A DNA stretch of 64,000 nucleotides from Amorphus orientalis (GCF_030814015.1 NZ_JAUSUL010000001.1:1454001-1518000), one strand, 5' to 3'. Numbered from the stretch's first letter, positions 53,572 to 63,858 are shown. Notes: generated by a model not told the origin, from the sequence alone. Numbers and translations: made by a program.

Positions 53572-54507
53572 TCAGTCGGGAAGGGGAATGTGCTCGTCGC
53601 GGTCGTCCATCGGAAGGTCGAACCGGCCCTTGCCCCAGTTCTGCGTTCGCCACTCGGCCTTGGCTTCCTCGATCCGCTCGCGGGAGGATGCGACGAAATT
53701 CCACCAGATATAGCGTGGCCCGTTGAGCGTTGCGCCGCCGAGGATCATCAGTCGCGCGCCGCCTTCTCCGGCTGCGACCGTGATACGATCACCCGGACGG
53801 AACACCATCATACGCCCGGCTTCGAAAGTTTGGCCGGCAATCGAGATCGAGCCGTCGACGACGTAGATACCGCGATCCTCGTGATCGTCCGGCATCGGCA
53901 GCTGGCGTCCCGGGTCGAGCTTCACGTCGGCGTAGAACGTCTCGGAGGGCATCGCCGCCGGGGCCGACTTGCCATAGGCCGTTCCCAGGATGAGCCGGAC
54001 CGAGACGCCGTCGTCCTCGATCATCGGCAGCGTCTCCTTGCCGAAATGCTCGAACGACGGATCGATGTCCTCATGACTGTCGGGCAAGGCCAGCCAGGTC
54101 TGGATCCCAAACAGGCTGTTTGGGCCGCTCCGCGCCGCCGTGGGCGTGCGCTCGGAATGGGTGACGCCGCGTCCGGCCACCATCCAGTTCAGCGCGCCGG
54201 GACGGATGATCTGGTCGGCTCCGGTGCTGTCGCGGTGATGGAAATCGCCGCGAAACAGGTAGGTGACGGTGCCCAGACCGATATGCGGGTGGGGCCGGAC
54301 ATCCACGCCCTGTCCGGTCAGAAACTCGGCCGGTCCCGCCTGGTCGAAGAAGATGAACGGCCCGACCATCTGGCGCTTCGGGGCCGGCAGCGCGCGCCGC
54401 ACCTCGAAACCGCCGAGGTCGCGGCTGCGGGGAACGATCAGGGTTTCGATGGAATCGAGTCCCACGTCATCGGGGCAGCCGGGTTCAAGCGTCGGATTCC
54501 AGCTCAT
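53572..54507 (-). CDS. Pirin family protein
   Basis: 311 residues. N-terminal cupin with metal motif RPHPHIGLGTVTYLF and the second His/Glu set in HRDSTGADQII and MVAGRGVTHSER; C-terminal Pirin_C domain. Bacterial pirins include quercetinase-like dioxygenases and redox regulators. It reads in the same direction as LysR upstream and DUF5996 downstream, and may be one unit with them. A partial, frameshifted second pirin is at about 58180-58487. Confidence 0.92.
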   Translation of the reverse strand: MSWNPTLEPGCPDDVGLDSIETLIVPRSRDLGGFEVRRALPAPKRQMVGPFIFFDQAGPAEFLTGQGVDVRPHPHIGLGTVTYLFRGDFHHRDSTGADQIIRPGALNWMVAGRGVTHSERTPTAARSGPNSLFGIQTWLALPDSHEDIDPSFEHFGKETLPMIEDDGVSVRLILGTAYGKSAPAAMPSETFYADVKLDPGRQLPMPDDHEDRGIYVVDGSISIAGQTFEAGRMMVFRPGDRITVAAGEGGARLMILGGATLNGPRYIWWNFVASSRERIEEAKAEWRTQNWGKGRFDLPMDDRDEHIPLPD

Positions 54508-54720
54508 GCACGTCTTTCTCTCTCAGGGCTTTCCGCAGCAATGCCCCCGCCCACGCGACGACCGACACTGCACAACGGGCCCAGACTGGCGAGCTTTCCC
54601 CCGTTCCACTAGCCGCACGGAGCGCTCAGGCGTGTCGCGCGGCGGGGAACGCCCACAAGCATTCGCAATCCCGCCGGATGCCCGAGGCCACCCCCGCGCG
54701 GTCCCCCGACTGAGCAGACG

Positions 54721-55614
54721 TCAGCGATGGAGACCCCAGACTTCTGGGTGACGCTCGAAATGCTCGATCAGCATTTCGGCCAGAACCCGGACCTTCCGCG
54801 TCGGATACTGTCCTGGCGGGCGAACGACGTACACGCCTGCCGGCGGCGGGGGATAGCGCGTCATGACCGGAACGAGGGCGCCGGATGCCAGGTGTTCGTA
54901 GGTGAGACAGTCGGGAAGCCAGCCGATGCCGAGCCCGGCGACCGCCGCCGCCACGAGGGCCAGGCCGCTATCGGCCTTGAACCGGCCCTGAGGCTGGACC
55001 CTGACCACCTTGTCATTATCCATGAATTGCCAGGTTTCGGTGCCCTGCATGAGGGCCTCGTGGGCTGTGACCTCCTCCGGCGTCTCGGGTGCGCCGTAGG
55101 CCGCGATGTAGGCCGGGCTGGCGACAAGCTGTCCATAGCTAGGCCCGACCCGTCTAGCGACCAGATTGGAATCCGGCATCAGTCCGACGCGGATCCCGCA
55201 GTCGAAGCCCTCGGCGATGAGATCGACGTAGCGATCGCTGTAGGAGCTGTGAATCTGCAGCTTCGGGTAGCGGAGCGCCATCTCCGCGAGCACCGGCGCG
55301 AAATGTGTCGGGCCGAAGGAGAGCGGCACGGCGACGCGCAGGCGACCACGAAGATCTCCCGTCGGGCGCATGGTCTCCCTTGCCGTGTCGATCTCCGCGC
55401 CGATCCGCGCCGCGTGTTCGCGGAACGTGACCCCCGCCTCGGTGAGAGCGGCCCCCCGCGTCGTCCGGGCCAGAAGCTGGACGCCCAGTTCCGCCTCGAG
55501 GCGGAAGAGCCGCCGGCTGACGATCGACTTGGAAACCCCTAGACGGCGTGCCGCCGCCGAAACGCCGCCGGTATCGGCCACAGCAACGAAGGTCTCGAGA
55601 TCCTCGATATCCAC
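54721..55614 (-). CDS. LysR-family transcriptional regulator
   Basis: 297 residues from the GTG preceded by AAAGGGA (product begins MDIEDLETFVAVADTGG); a GTG eight codons earlier is possible. N-terminal winged HTH (VSAAARRLGVSKSIVSRRLF), then a substrate-binding domain (GRLRVAVPLSFGPTHFAPVL). It is divergent from the isochorismatase relic, the usual arrangement for a LysR regulator and its target, and upstream of pirin. The target may therefore be lost. Confidence 0.9.
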   Translation of the reverse strand: MDIEDLETFVAVADTGGVSAAARRLGVSKSIVSRRLFRLEAELGVQLLARTTRGAALTEAGVTFREHAARIGAEIDTARETMRPTGDLRGRLRVAVPLSFGPTHFAPVLAEMALRYPKLQIHSSYSDRYVDLIAEGFDCGIRVGLMPDSNLVARRVGPSYGQLVASPAYIAAYGAPETPEEVTAHEALMQGTETWQFMDNDKVVRVQPQGRFKADSGLALVAAAVAGLGIGWLPDCLTYEHLASGALVPVMTRYPPPPAGVYVVRPPGQYPTRKVRVLAEMLIEHFERHPEVWGLHR

Positions 55615-55755
55615 CAGGCGTTCCCTTTCTCGCGACACGCCTTGCCGCGCGCCCGCCCTATCGGGCTGTCAAGCGGAACGGCAGATAGCAGCGGGACACC
55701 GACGCCGGGACGGGCCTCCCGGAAACATCAACGCTACCCGATGTGGCAGGAAAGT

Positions 55756-56306
55756 GTGCAGCCACGACCTCACCAGGGTGGCCAACAACTCGACGGCCTC
55801 GGTGAAAGCAGCCAAAATTGTCGGTGTTCCTACCATCCTGACGAGCGTGATCGCCGATCGAGGCCGCCGGATATTTCCACAGATAGCCGATGTCTTTCCG
55901 GGCCAGGAAGTGATCGACCGGACGTTCATCAATACCGGGGAGGACCGAAAGGTCGTCGAGGCCGTGAAAGCGACCGGCCGCAAACAGCTCATCATTCCAG
56001 GCTTGTGGACCGAGGTCTGCGTTGCCATGCCGGCGATCCAGGCGCTCGGGGGAGGCTGGGACGTGACGGTCGTAACCGATGCCTCCGGTGGAACGTCGCT
56101 CAAATCCCACGAAGTCTCGATCCAGCGCATGATCGGAGCCGGCGCCATGGCTGGCTGTCGCCTCCGAATGGCAGCGCGACTGGGCTCGCACCAAGCACGC
56201 CGCGGACCTGGCAGAACTGCTCGTGCGGCATGCCGGTGGCAGCGGCATCGCCTTCCTGTGGGAGCAGCAACTCCTGAACACGCCGGTACCCGCCGTCGCG
56301 GGCTGA
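55756..56306 (+). pseudogene. Isochorismatase-like hydrolase relic
   Basis: Readable from SHDLTRVANN through VGVPTILTSV, FPGQEVIDRTFINTGEDRKV, GLWTEVCVAMPAIQALG with the catalytic Cys, and DASGGTSLKSHE. The first 40-45 residues, including the catalytic Asp, are missing. After about 56145 the frame shifts; in the next frame it continues WLAVASEWQRDWARTKHAAD to a stop at 56304-56306. So it is both truncated and frameshifted. YcaC-type hydrolases act on amides or carbamates. Confidence 0.75.
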
Positions 56307-56332
56307 GCCGGCTGGGATGGCGCAATTCTGAA

Positions 56333-58111
56333 TCACGACCCTCCGTTTGCTACTGGTTGAACGGGTGTCAGAGGCTCGGGAAAGGGTGCCGTCAACATCT
56401 TGTCCCGTCCGGACATGATATCGCCCTGCACTTGCTCGTTCAGACGCTGCGCGTCGCGTTGACGGATATCGTCCAGTGCCTCGGTCACCGCGGCCTCATC
56501 CCAGCCGAGGCGGCGCAGCCCCTCCGCCCCCATCAGCAAGGCCGATTCAATTGTCTCGCGGATTTCGAAGTCCACGCCCGCGCGGATCAGGTCTATGGAA
56601 TGGCCTCGATCATAGCTGCGTGCCAGCACGACCGCGTTCGGGAATTCACCTTGGACCCGATCAACAATGGTGCTGACGGCGCGTCGGTCATCGACACAAA
56701 CCAGGATTACCTGCGCCTTCTCCGCACCCGAGGTCCGTAGAATATCCAGCCGCGTGCCATCCCCGAAATAGACTTTGAAACCGAAGCGTGCAGCCTCGCG
56801 AATACGATCGGGGTTGTTGTCGATCACCGAAACCTGCGCACCCCGCGCCAGCAGCATTTGCAGAGCGATCTGACCGAACCGCCCGAAGCCGATCACAAGG
56901 ACCTGTCCGCGTAGCTTGTTTGCCGGCTCCACACCATCCAGTGCATCACCGGCGTCACGCAACAACCTGTCGGCGGCGATCATGATCAGCGGCGTGATTG
57001 CCATCGACAGGATCACGACGGTCGAGAAGATGGCATTTTCCCGCGCGTCGATGACCTCGCCTGCCACCGCGGCCGTATAGAGGACGAAGGCAAATTCACC
57101 CCCTTGCGCAAACATGACAGTGCGGCGCAACGCGGGCAGATTGGCACCGCCAAAGGCCCGCGCCGTGGCATAGATGGCAACAGCCTTGACCAGCACATAG
57201 ACCGCCAGCATGGCGAGCAGCAGTGGCCATTCCGCAGCCACGACGGCAAGGTTCAACGACATGCCGACTGCCAGGAAGAAAAGCCCCATCAACAGGCCCT
57301 TGAACGGCTCGATGTCGCTTTCGATCTGGTGACGATAGCTGGAGCCGGAAAGCAGGACGCCGGCCAGGAACGCGCCCATCGCCATCGACAGGCCCACCGC
57401 CTCCATCAGGAGAGCCGCCCCCAGCACCACGAGCAGGGCCCCGGCGCTAAGCACCTCGCGGGCACGGGCGCGCGCCAGGAGGGCAAAGAACGGCCCAAGC
57501 AGCCAACGCCCCGCCACGAGCAGCAGCAAAAGCCCGCCGAGCGCAAGTGCCGCTGCCTCCAGTCCGCCCTCGCCCTGTCCGACGGGCGACAGAAACGCCA
57601 CAACCGCCAGCAGGGGCACAATCATCAGATCCTCAAACAGAAGGATCGAGACGGATTTCTGGCCCTCGAGGCTGGAAACTTCGCCGCGTTCCTGCAAAGT
57701 CGACATGATCACTGCCGTTGATGACAGCACGAATCCGGCCCCGGCGATGAAGGCCGTGACCAGTGGAAACGTGAAGACCACCACGCCCGCAAGCGACAGC
57801 AACGCAGTGGCAAGGCTCACCTGGGCCAGGCCAAGGCCGAATATCTGACCACGCAGGGCCCAGAGCTTTTGCGGTCGCAACTCCAGCCCGATGATGAACA
57901 GGAACATCACCACGCCCAGCTCTGCGAAATGCAGGATCGTGTCAGGGTCCGTGTAGATCCCCAGCACCGATGGACCGACCAGCGCCCCGGCGGCGAAGTA
58001 CCCCAGCACCGACCCGAGCCCCAGGCGCCGGAACAGCGGCACGGCAATTACTGCTGCTCCCAGCAGCACGACCACCGGGCCAATGGTCGGCCCCAATCCT
58101 TCTACCGCCAT
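56333..58111 (-). CDS. Kef-type monovalent cation/proton antiporter (CPA2) with TrkA-N domain
   Basis: 592 residues. About 12 membrane helices (residues 10-385) with GYFAAGALVGPSVLG and FLFIIGLELRP, then a Rossmann TrkA-N domain starting VLVIGFGRFGQIALQML at about 408. Such proteins (KefB/KefC-like) release potassium during electrophile stress and are often gated by glutathione adducts. Nearby pirin, quinone oxidoreductase and FMN reductase genes fit such a role. It is complete. Confidence 0.92.
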   Translation of the reverse strand: MAVEGLGPTIGPVVVLLGAAVIAVPLFRRLGLGSVLGYFAAGALVGPSVLGIYTDPDTILHFAELGVVMFLFIIGLELRPQKLWALRGQIFGLGLAQVSLATALLSLAGVVVFTFPLVTAFIAGAGFVLSSTAVIMSTLQERGEVSSLEGQKSVSILLFEDLMIVPLLAVVAFLSPVGQGEGGLEAAALALGGLLLLLVAGRWLLGPFFALLARARAREVLSAGALLVVLGAALLMEAVGLSMAMGAFLAGVLLSGSSYRHQIESDIEPFKGLLMGLFFLAVGMSLNLAVVAAEWPLLLAMLAVYVLVKAVAIYATARAFGGANLPALRRTVMFAQGGEFAFVLYTAAVAGEVIDARENAIFSTVVILSMAITPLIMIAADRLLRDAGDALDGVEPANKLRGQVLVIGFGRFGQIALQMLLARGAQVSVIDNNPDRIREAARFGFKVYFGDGTRLDILRTSGAEKAQVILVCVDDRRAVSTIVDRVQGEFPNAVVLARSYDRGHSIDLIRAGVDFEIRETIESALLMGAEGLRRLGWDEAAVTEALDDIRQRDAQRLNEQVQGDIMSGRDKMLTAPFPEPLTPVQPVANGGS

Positions 58112-58179
58112 CGGCTAAATTCCTTTCAAATGGCAACGGCGGCGCGCGGACGCGCCGGGTGTCGCTTGAGCTTTGGTGC

Positions 58180-58487
58180 CAGAGCGCAAGGTGCGCTCCA
58201 CCGAATGTCAGGGCTTCGACTGCAACACGTCGTGCCATTCCGTCGCCGGATCGGCTGTCCGTTCCGAATGCGCCACGCCCCGCAACCATCCAGTTCAGAG
58301 CGCCAAGGCTGATGACCAGATCGGCGCCGGTGCTGTCATGGTGATGGCATCCGCCGCCACAAAGACAAGTCACGGTACCGAACCCGATATGCGGATTCGG
58401 CCGGACATCGATGCCCGCGCAGGTCAGCAGTTCGGCCAATCCAGCCTGGTCGAAAGTGCTGGGTTCCAACCCATTCTTGGCATCCAT
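58180..58487 (-). pseudogene. Second pirin, truncated and frameshifted
   Basis: Reads TFDQAGLAELLTCAGIDVRP and GALNWMVAGRG from about 58457, aligned to residues 53-112 of the intact pirin. At the next segment the frame shifts: HSERT appears in another frame, followed by unrelated text. The metal motif RPNPHIGFGTV is still visible. It lies directly upstream of the Kef gene, suggesting an original pirin-kef operon. Confidence 0.68.
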
Positions 58488-58502
58488 CCCTGTCAGGGCA
58501 CA

Positions 58503-59969
58503 TCAGAATTGCGGGTCCAGCGCATCCAGCGCCGAACATACGCCGTCGCCGTAGTCCGGGTGGACATGGCTGAAAAGCCGGATTTGCCGTTCGGCAATAC
58601 CGTCGGGAACTCCACGCATTGCGTCTGCGATGTTGGCGTACAGCCGGTTCCTTTGCCCATCGTCGAACAGCAGGAAGAGCGCGCGCGGCTGGCTGAAGTC
58701 ATCGTTGCCGTCCCGATGGTCGAACCGGGCAGCTGGACCCTGCAGGTCGAGAGGAGGTTCGCTGAACGCGCTGTCCTGCCGGGGACCGCCAAAGCTGTTC
58801 GGCTCGTAATAAGCATCGGGACTGGACGCGTTGTCGAAGAAGCGCATGGCACCATCCTTGTGATAATGATGCACCGGGCATTGTGGCCTGTTGACCGGCA
58901 GCGCTTCGTAGTGGGTCCCAAGTCGATAGCGATGTGCATCCGCATAGGCGAAGATCCTGCCCTGAAGCATCCTGTCCGGTGAGTGGCCGATGCCGCGGAC
59001 CACGTTTGACGGGCTGAAGGCCAGGAGCTCGACCTCGGCGAAGTAGTTGTCGGGATTGCGGTTGAGTTCGAATACGCCGATCTCGATCAACGGAAAGTCC
59101 GCATGAGGCCAGACCTTCGTAAGGTCGAACGGGTTGAATGGGAGCGCGTTTGCCTCGGCCTCCGTCATGACCTGGATCTTCACGGTCCATTGGGGAAACT
59201 CCCCAGCCTCGATCGCTCCGAAAAGCGCTTCCTGGTAGCCCTCGCGCGTTTCTCCGATCACCTTTTCCGCCTCGGCGTTCGTGTAGTGGCGATGCCCTTG
59301 CCGGGTCTTGAAGTGGAACTTCACCCAGACCCGCTCGCCGTTCTCGTTCCACAGGCTGTAGGTGTGACTGCCGTAGCCGTTCATGTGCATCGGGCTGATG
59401 GGCAAGCCGCGGTCGGAGAAGAGCATCGTCACTTGATGCAGGCTCTCAGGTGACAGCGACCAGAAATCCCACATGGCCGTCGGCGACCGCAGGTTGGTCC
59501 GCGGATGGCGTTTCTGCGTGTGAATGAAATCAGGGAACTTGAGCGGATCGCGAACGAAGAACACTGGCGTGTTGTTGCCGACCAGATCCCAGTTGCCTTC
59601 CTCCGTGTAGAACTTGAGGGCGAAGCCGCGCACGTCCCGTTCATGGTCGGCCGCGCCCGTCTCCCCGGCCACGGTAGAAAAGCGCGCAATCATCGGCGTC
59701 TCGGTGCCGGGTTGAAGCACACTGGCGCAGGTCAGATGCGAAATGTCGCCTGTGACCCTGAGTGATCCATGCGCGCCCCACCCCTTGGCGTGGACAACGC
59801 GCTCGGGAATCCGTTCGCGGTTCTGATGTGCCAGTTTCTCGATGAGTTGCCAGTCCTGGATCAGGACCGGGCCACGATCGCCGGCGGAGAGACTATTCTG
59901 GTTGTCAGCAACCGGCGCGCCGGCGGTGGTTGTGAGGCGTGGTGCCGAAGTGTCTTGGGGATGCATCAT
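58503..59969 (-). CDS. Heme catalase (clade 3 type)
   Basis: 488 residues. Catalytic His60 in [12 protein letters not shown], Asn133 in [12 protein letters not shown], and heme-ligand Tyr in [14 protein letters not shown] (proximal motif; His-Arg-x-Arg). [16 protein letters not shown] and SPDRMLQGR are family segments. It removes hydrogen peroxide. I start at the first ATG of ATGATGCAT, since AGGA lies upstream; an open frame of 17 further codons lacks a signal. Complete length for small-subunit catalases. Confidence 0.93.
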   Translation of the reverse strand: MMHPQDTSAPRLTTTAGAPVADNQNSLSAGDRGPVLIQDWQLIEKLAHQNRERIPERVVHAKGWGAHGSLRVTGDISHLTCASVLQPGTETPMIARFSTVAGETGAADHERDVRGFALKFYTEEGNWDLVGNNTPVFFVRDPLKFPDFIHTQKRHPRTNLRSPTAMWDFWSLSPESLHQVTMLFSDRGLPISPMHMNGYGSHTYSLWNENGERVWVKFHFKTRQGHRHYTNAEAEKVIGETREGYQEALFGAIEAGEFPQWTVKIQVMTEAEANALPFNPFDLTKVWPHADFPLIEIGVFELNRNPDNYFAEVELLAFSPSNVVRGIGHSPDRMLQGRIFAYADAHRYRLGTHYEALPVNRPQCPVHHYHKDGAMRFFDNASSPDAYYEPNSFGGPRQDSAFSEPPLDLQGPAARFDHRDGNDDFSQPRALFLLFDDGQRNRLYANIADAMRGVPDGIAERQIRLFSHVHPDYGDGVCSALDALDPQF

Positions 59970-60688
59970 CAATCCTGTTCGTTCGAGCCACGCCGTATTC
60001 CGGCTTCTTGCGCGTGCCATCGCCTGATCGTGCTGGCACGCTGAAGGCTCGGTACAGAGCTGAGCATTGATTAGAATTCTAGCGAACGGATCGAGGGTCT
60101 ATGTCGCCGAGCCTGCTGCAAAGATGCCGATCTTGCGATTTGGTTCCGAGGCCGGTCGGCCACAAACTGCATCCTTTGCGCTGCCCAATTGACAGTGCCC
60201 GGCCTGCGCCCGGGGGCGGCTTGTGCCAGGCCCTGAAGCAGCGGGCTCTGATATCAGCGCAAGAGTGGATGCGCAGAACCGTCCACGTAGGTCGACGTAT
60301 GCTCGGGCATCTGCTTGCAGAGATTCCCGATTGGTCGAAGCCGACAGCGCGATCTCGTTGCTGACGATCGCCTGCTACACGAAATTGTGCTTTGAGGCCC
60401 ATCTTTGGTCGATAGCGGCCCTCCGACGCCCAAGCAGGCGACCACGCGCTAAAGGTTTATCCCCACATAGCCAATTCTTGCCCACTCCTCGAACAATGCC
60501 CTGAGCAATCTTACCGTCAGGTCAGAGCGATTGACCGCCGCTCGGCTCGGCTTCTGCTTTTTTCTACAGATCGGCAATCTTGAGTTACATCCATCTCCTT
60601 TCTATAATGGCTGGAATAACATCCTTAAAATTATCCCGTGTGAGGAAGTCGTCGCGAGGAGGCTTAGCCGCCTCACAGGAGATGCGAT
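59970..60688. other. Intergenic region upstream of AraC array
   Basis: 719 bases. The first bases contain the catalase promoter. The rest shows short frames only, some with vague protein-like composition (for example around 60250-60450), but none I can support. AT content rises toward 60600, where the promoter of the AraC array should lie. Confidence 0.35.
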
Positions 60689-61078
60689 ATGGGATTACAC
60701 GCGCATACTTCTTCCTCGCAACGGCATTGCGATGGGCCACCGGGGTCCTGTGTGCGAACACTGAATTCACCAGGCAGAGCCGCCGACCGCTTCGAAGTTG
60801 CGCGTCCGGCCGGGGATACACTGTGCACAGAACTGCCGACCATTGTCGTTGGTCGAGACTTGATCGACGGTGGCCGTCTACACCACGACCGCGATCATGG
60901 AGGCGCGGTAATCGCCCTGAAAGTCGGGCATTCGTCGAACCAAGTGCTTGCCAGGGTGTTCGCCAAACACATGCGCGCCACGCCGTCCGAATTTTGGCGA
61001 GCGATGTGCGAATTTGTTTCCCATCGAACAATTTTCACGCGCATCCCACTCTGCAGGGACGCCGATGACCGTGCATGA
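60689..61078 (+). pseudogene. Internally deleted AraC-type regulator, first of the array
   Basis: An open frame of 129 codons. Codons 1-65 match the N-terminus of the three downstream regulators (HTSSSQ, NSPGRAADRFEVARPAGDTL, IVVGRDLIDGGRL). Codons 80-112 match their last HTH (ALKVGHSSNQVLARVFAKHM, ATPSEFWRAM). About 190 residues between are absent. The frame is intact, so the deletion kept phase, but the ligand domain and first HTH are lost. Its end overlaps the next gene start, as in the intact copies. Confidence 0.7.
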
Positions 61079-62015
61079 CCATACTTCATTCGCCCAGTGG
61101 CACAGCAAGGGCCGACACGCGTCTTACGTGCGGGCCAGGAAATCATCCGGTGGCGTCCTGGATCTGCTGGAGGTGTTGCGACCGGCCGGGGACATGTCCC
61201 GCCCGGCCTTGCCGGACATTGTCCTGATAGAGGACATGCTGGGCTGCAAGCGAGTTGTGGCGGACTTGGGGGGAGGTCGCTTCGATGTGGCGACCAGAAA
61301 GGGCACACTCGCCCTCGCTGCGCCGAACTTCGCGACCACAGTGGTCAATGATGAGCGCCACCGGCTTCGCAGCTTGGCCTTCCCTCTGGCGCAGTGGGAA
61401 AGCGTGCTTGACGAGGCGGCCGGCGGCAAATTCTCGTTCGACACGTCCTTCGTCTTCGGCCGATTGTCCGACTCGCCGGTTATCCGGTCGGCGCTGCGGA
61501 ACCTTTGGGCGCTCAGCGATGACGAAGGGGCGCCGTCGCGACTACTGGCGCGAGCGGCAGGCTGCGAGATCCTGGCCGAACTGTGTCGCCTGGGCGGCGC
61601 GCCGTTCACACCGGTCAAGGGCGGCCTTGCCACTTGGGTCGAGCGGCGCGCTCTGGAGCTGATGCAAGCGCGGCTTGCTGAAGACATCAGCCTAGACGAA
61701 CTGGCTGCCGAGGCCGGGCTGTCGCCTTTCCATTTTGCGCGCATGTTCAAGCAGAGCGTGGGCGTGCCGCCGCGGGTCTACCTGACGCGTTTGCGGGTGG
61801 AGAAAGCCTGCGACCTCCTCGAACATTCTGACCTTCCGATCACTGCGATCGCCCTGGAAGTCGGGTACTCGTCGAACCAGGTTCTTGCCCGGGTGTTCGC
61901 CAAGCACATGCGCGTCACGCGGTCCGACTATCGTCGCGCGGTGCGTGATCCGCGGCGCCAGATCTCGCTTCAAATGAGACGTGGAGCACCTTCAACGCCT
62001 GAGATTAGGCAGTGA
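61065..62015 (+). CDS. AraC-family regulator, array copy 1
   Basis: 316 residues. N-terminal ligand region of about 200 residues (KSSGGVLDLLEVLRPAGDMS, DLGGGRFDV, AAPNFATT) and C-terminal AraC DNA-binding domain: first HTH DELAAEAGLSPFHFARMFKQ, second HTH ITAIALEVGYSSNQVLARVF. The N-terminus belongs to the AraC subset with a cupin-like AraC_binding_6 type domain, by eye. The stop overlaps the next start (GTGA). Together with copies 2 and 3 it forms a coupled operon of paralogous regulators. Confidence 0.87.
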   Translation: MTVHDHTSFAQWHSKGRHASYVRARKSSGGVLDLLEVLRPAGDMSRPALPDIVLIEDMLGCKRVVADLGGGRFDVATRKGTLALAAPNFATTVVNDERHRLRSLAFPLAQWESVLDEAAGGKFSFDTSFVFGRLSDSPVIRSALRNLWALSDDEGAPSRLLARAAGCEILAELCRLGGAPFTPVKGGLATWVERRALELMQARLAEDISLDELAAEAGLSPFHFARMFKQSVGVPPRVYLTRLRVEKACDLLEHSDLPITAIALEVGYSSNQVLARVFAKHMRVTRSDYRRAVRDPRRQISLQMRRGAPSTPEIRQ

Positions 62016-62953
62016 CCGTGCATGTCAATTCAGCTTCCGCCCGGTGGTACAGTGAAGGCCACTGCGGATATCACCTTCGCACGATTAAGTCCTCGGGTGG
62101 AATCCTCGATCTGCTTGAGATTGAGCGACCGGGAGGGAACATGTCTCGTGCAGGCCTGCCGGATCTCGTACTGGTCCAGGACATGCAAGGCGGTAGCCGT
62201 ATCAGCGGCAACCTGGGAGGAGGGAGCTTCGACGTGATGAGTGAAAACGGCGCACTGTTTCTGGGTGCGCCGAACTTCGCCCTTACCTCCAACGCCGACA
62301 TCGGCCATCGGATGCGTGCCGTGGCATTTCCTGTGGCGCAGTGGCACAAGATGCTGGACGAAGCCGTCGACGGCCCGTTTTCTTTCGACCTTGCCCGTGT
62401 CTATGACGGGATGTTCGACTCGCCTGAGATCCGGTCGGCGCTGGGGACTTTATGGGCTCTTATCAAGGAGGAGGGTACACCGTCGCGATTGCTGGCGCGC
62501 GCGGCAGGCTGTGAGATTCTGGCCGAACTCTGCCGGTTGGGCGGGGCACCGTTAACGCCGTCAAAAGGGGGGCTTGCCCCCTGGGCCGAGCGGCGCTGTC
62601 TCGAACTGATACGTGCGCGGCTCACGGAAGACATCAGTCTCGATGAACTGGCGGCCGAGGCGCGCCTCTCGCCCTACCATTTCGCCCGCATGTTCAAGAA
62701 GAGCCTTGGCTTGCCACCCCGGCTCTACCTGACGCGACTGCGCGTGGAGAAAGCCTGCGAACTCCTCGAACATTCGAACCATCCAATCACGGAAATAGCC
62801 CTGGAAGTTGGGTACTCGTCGAACCAGGTTCTTGCCCGTGTATTCGCCAAGCACATCGGCGTCACGCCATCCGAATTTCGCCGCGCGGTGCGCGATCCGG
62901 CTCGCCCATCAAGCTCTTTTTCAGCGCGTCCCACTCCGGTGAGACAGCCATGA
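62012..62953 (+). CDS. AraC-family regulator, array copy 2
   Basis: 313 residues, GTG start overlapping the previous stop by four bases. Same layout as copy 1 with the most divergent ligand domain: NLGGGSFDVMSENGALFLG, ARVYDGMFDSPEIRSALG. HTH region nearly identical to the others (DELAAEARLSPYHFARMFKK, ITEIALEVGYSSNQVLARVF). So the family seems to keep DNA recognition and vary ligand sensing. Confidence 0.87.
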   Translation: MTVHVNSASARWYSEGHCGYHLRTIKSSGGILDLLEIERPGGNMSRAGLPDLVLVQDMQGGSRISGNLGGGSFDVMSENGALFLGAPNFALTSNADIGHRMRAVAFPVAQWHKMLDEAVDGPFSFDLARVYDGMFDSPEIRSALGTLWALIKEEGTPSRLLARAAGCEILAELCRLGGAPLTPSKGGLAPWAERRCLELIRARLTEDISLDELAAEARLSPYHFARMFKKSLGLPPRLYLTRLRVEKACELLEHSNHPITEIALEVGYSSNQVLARVFAKHIGVTPSEFRRAVRDPARPSSSFSARPTPVRQP

Positions 62954-63858
62954 CTGTCCATACCAGTTCCTCAGTCGCGCAGTTGCATAGCAAATGCCGA
63001 CATGAGTCCTACTTGCACGCGATAAAATCCCCGGGCGGGGTCCTTGATATGCTTGAGGTGGCGCAACCCGCCGGGGATATGACGCGCCCATCCCTTCCAG
63101 ATATTGTTCTATATGAGGACAGGCTTGGCAATGGTCGTGTAAGGTCAGACTTGGGAGGAGGGCGCTTTGATGTAATAAGCGAGAAGGGACTCCTCAATCT
63201 AGCTGCGCCGAACTTTGCCACCACGGCAATCATGGAGGCAAGCCATAAGGTGCGCAGTCTAGTGTTTCCCTTGGCGAAGTGGCAGGATCTCGTCAACGAA
63301 GCGGCCGATGGGCGGTTTTCCTTCGATACCTCATTGAACTATGGCCGAGTGTTCGATTCGCCGCCGATCCGGTCGGCGCTGCGGAGCCTTTGGGCGCTCT
63401 GCGAAGACGAAGGTGCGCCATCGCGTCTTTGGGTGCGGGCTGCAGGCTGCGAGATCCTGGCCGAACTCTGTCGCCTGGGCGGCGCGCCGTTCACACCGGT
63501 CAAGGGCGGCCTTGCCCCTTGGGTCGAGCGGCGCGCACTGGACCTGATGCGTGCGCGGCTCTCGGAAGACATCAGCCTCGACGAACTGGCTGCCGAGGCG
63601 CGGCTTTCACCCTACCACTTCGCCCGCATGTTCAAAAAGAGCTTCGGCGTGCCACCCCGGGTCTACCTGACGCGACTGCGTGTGGAGAAAGCCTGCGACC
63701 TCCTCGAACATTCGGACCTTTCCATCACGAAAATCGCCCTGGATGTCGGATACTCGTCGAACCAGGTGCTTGCCCGGGTGTTCGCAAAGCACATGCGCGT
63801 CACGCCATCCGACTATCGTCGCGCCGTTCGCGATCCGAAGCGATCTTTCGCGCCTTAG
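62950..63858 (+). CDS. AraC-family regulator, array copy 3
   Basis: 302 residues, ATG overlapping the preceding stop by four bases. HTSSSVAQLHSKCRHESYLH at the start, LLNLAAPNFATTAIMEASHK, then the conserved DNA-binding domain (DELAAEARLSPYHFARMFKK, ITKIALDVGYSSNQVLARVF). A long stretch around 63440-63560 is almost identical at DNA level to copy 1 (61560-61680), which suggests gene conversion or recent duplication. It is the last gene of the array; the final 142 bases of the window hold nothing recognised. Confidence 0.87.
   Translation: MTVHTSSSVAQLHSKCRHESYLHAIKSPGGVLDMLEVAQPAGDMTRPSLPDIVLYEDRLGNGRVRSDLGGGRFDVISEKGLLNLAAPNFATTAIMEASHKVRSLVFPLAKWQDLVNEAADGRFSFDTSLNYGRVFDSPPIRSALRSLWALCEDEGAPSRLWVRAAGCEILAELCRLGGAPFTPVKGGLAPWVERRALDLMRARLSEDISLDELAAEARLSPYHFARMFKKSFGVPPRVYLTRLRVEKACDLLEHSDLSITKIALDVGYSSNQVLARVFAKHMRVTPSDYRRAVRDPKRSFAP

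Noticed and set aside
55370-56740. Plus-strand open frame of 456 codons
   Set aside because: It stitches together LysR antisense, the isochorismatase relic and Kef antisense; only the middle part has family similarity.
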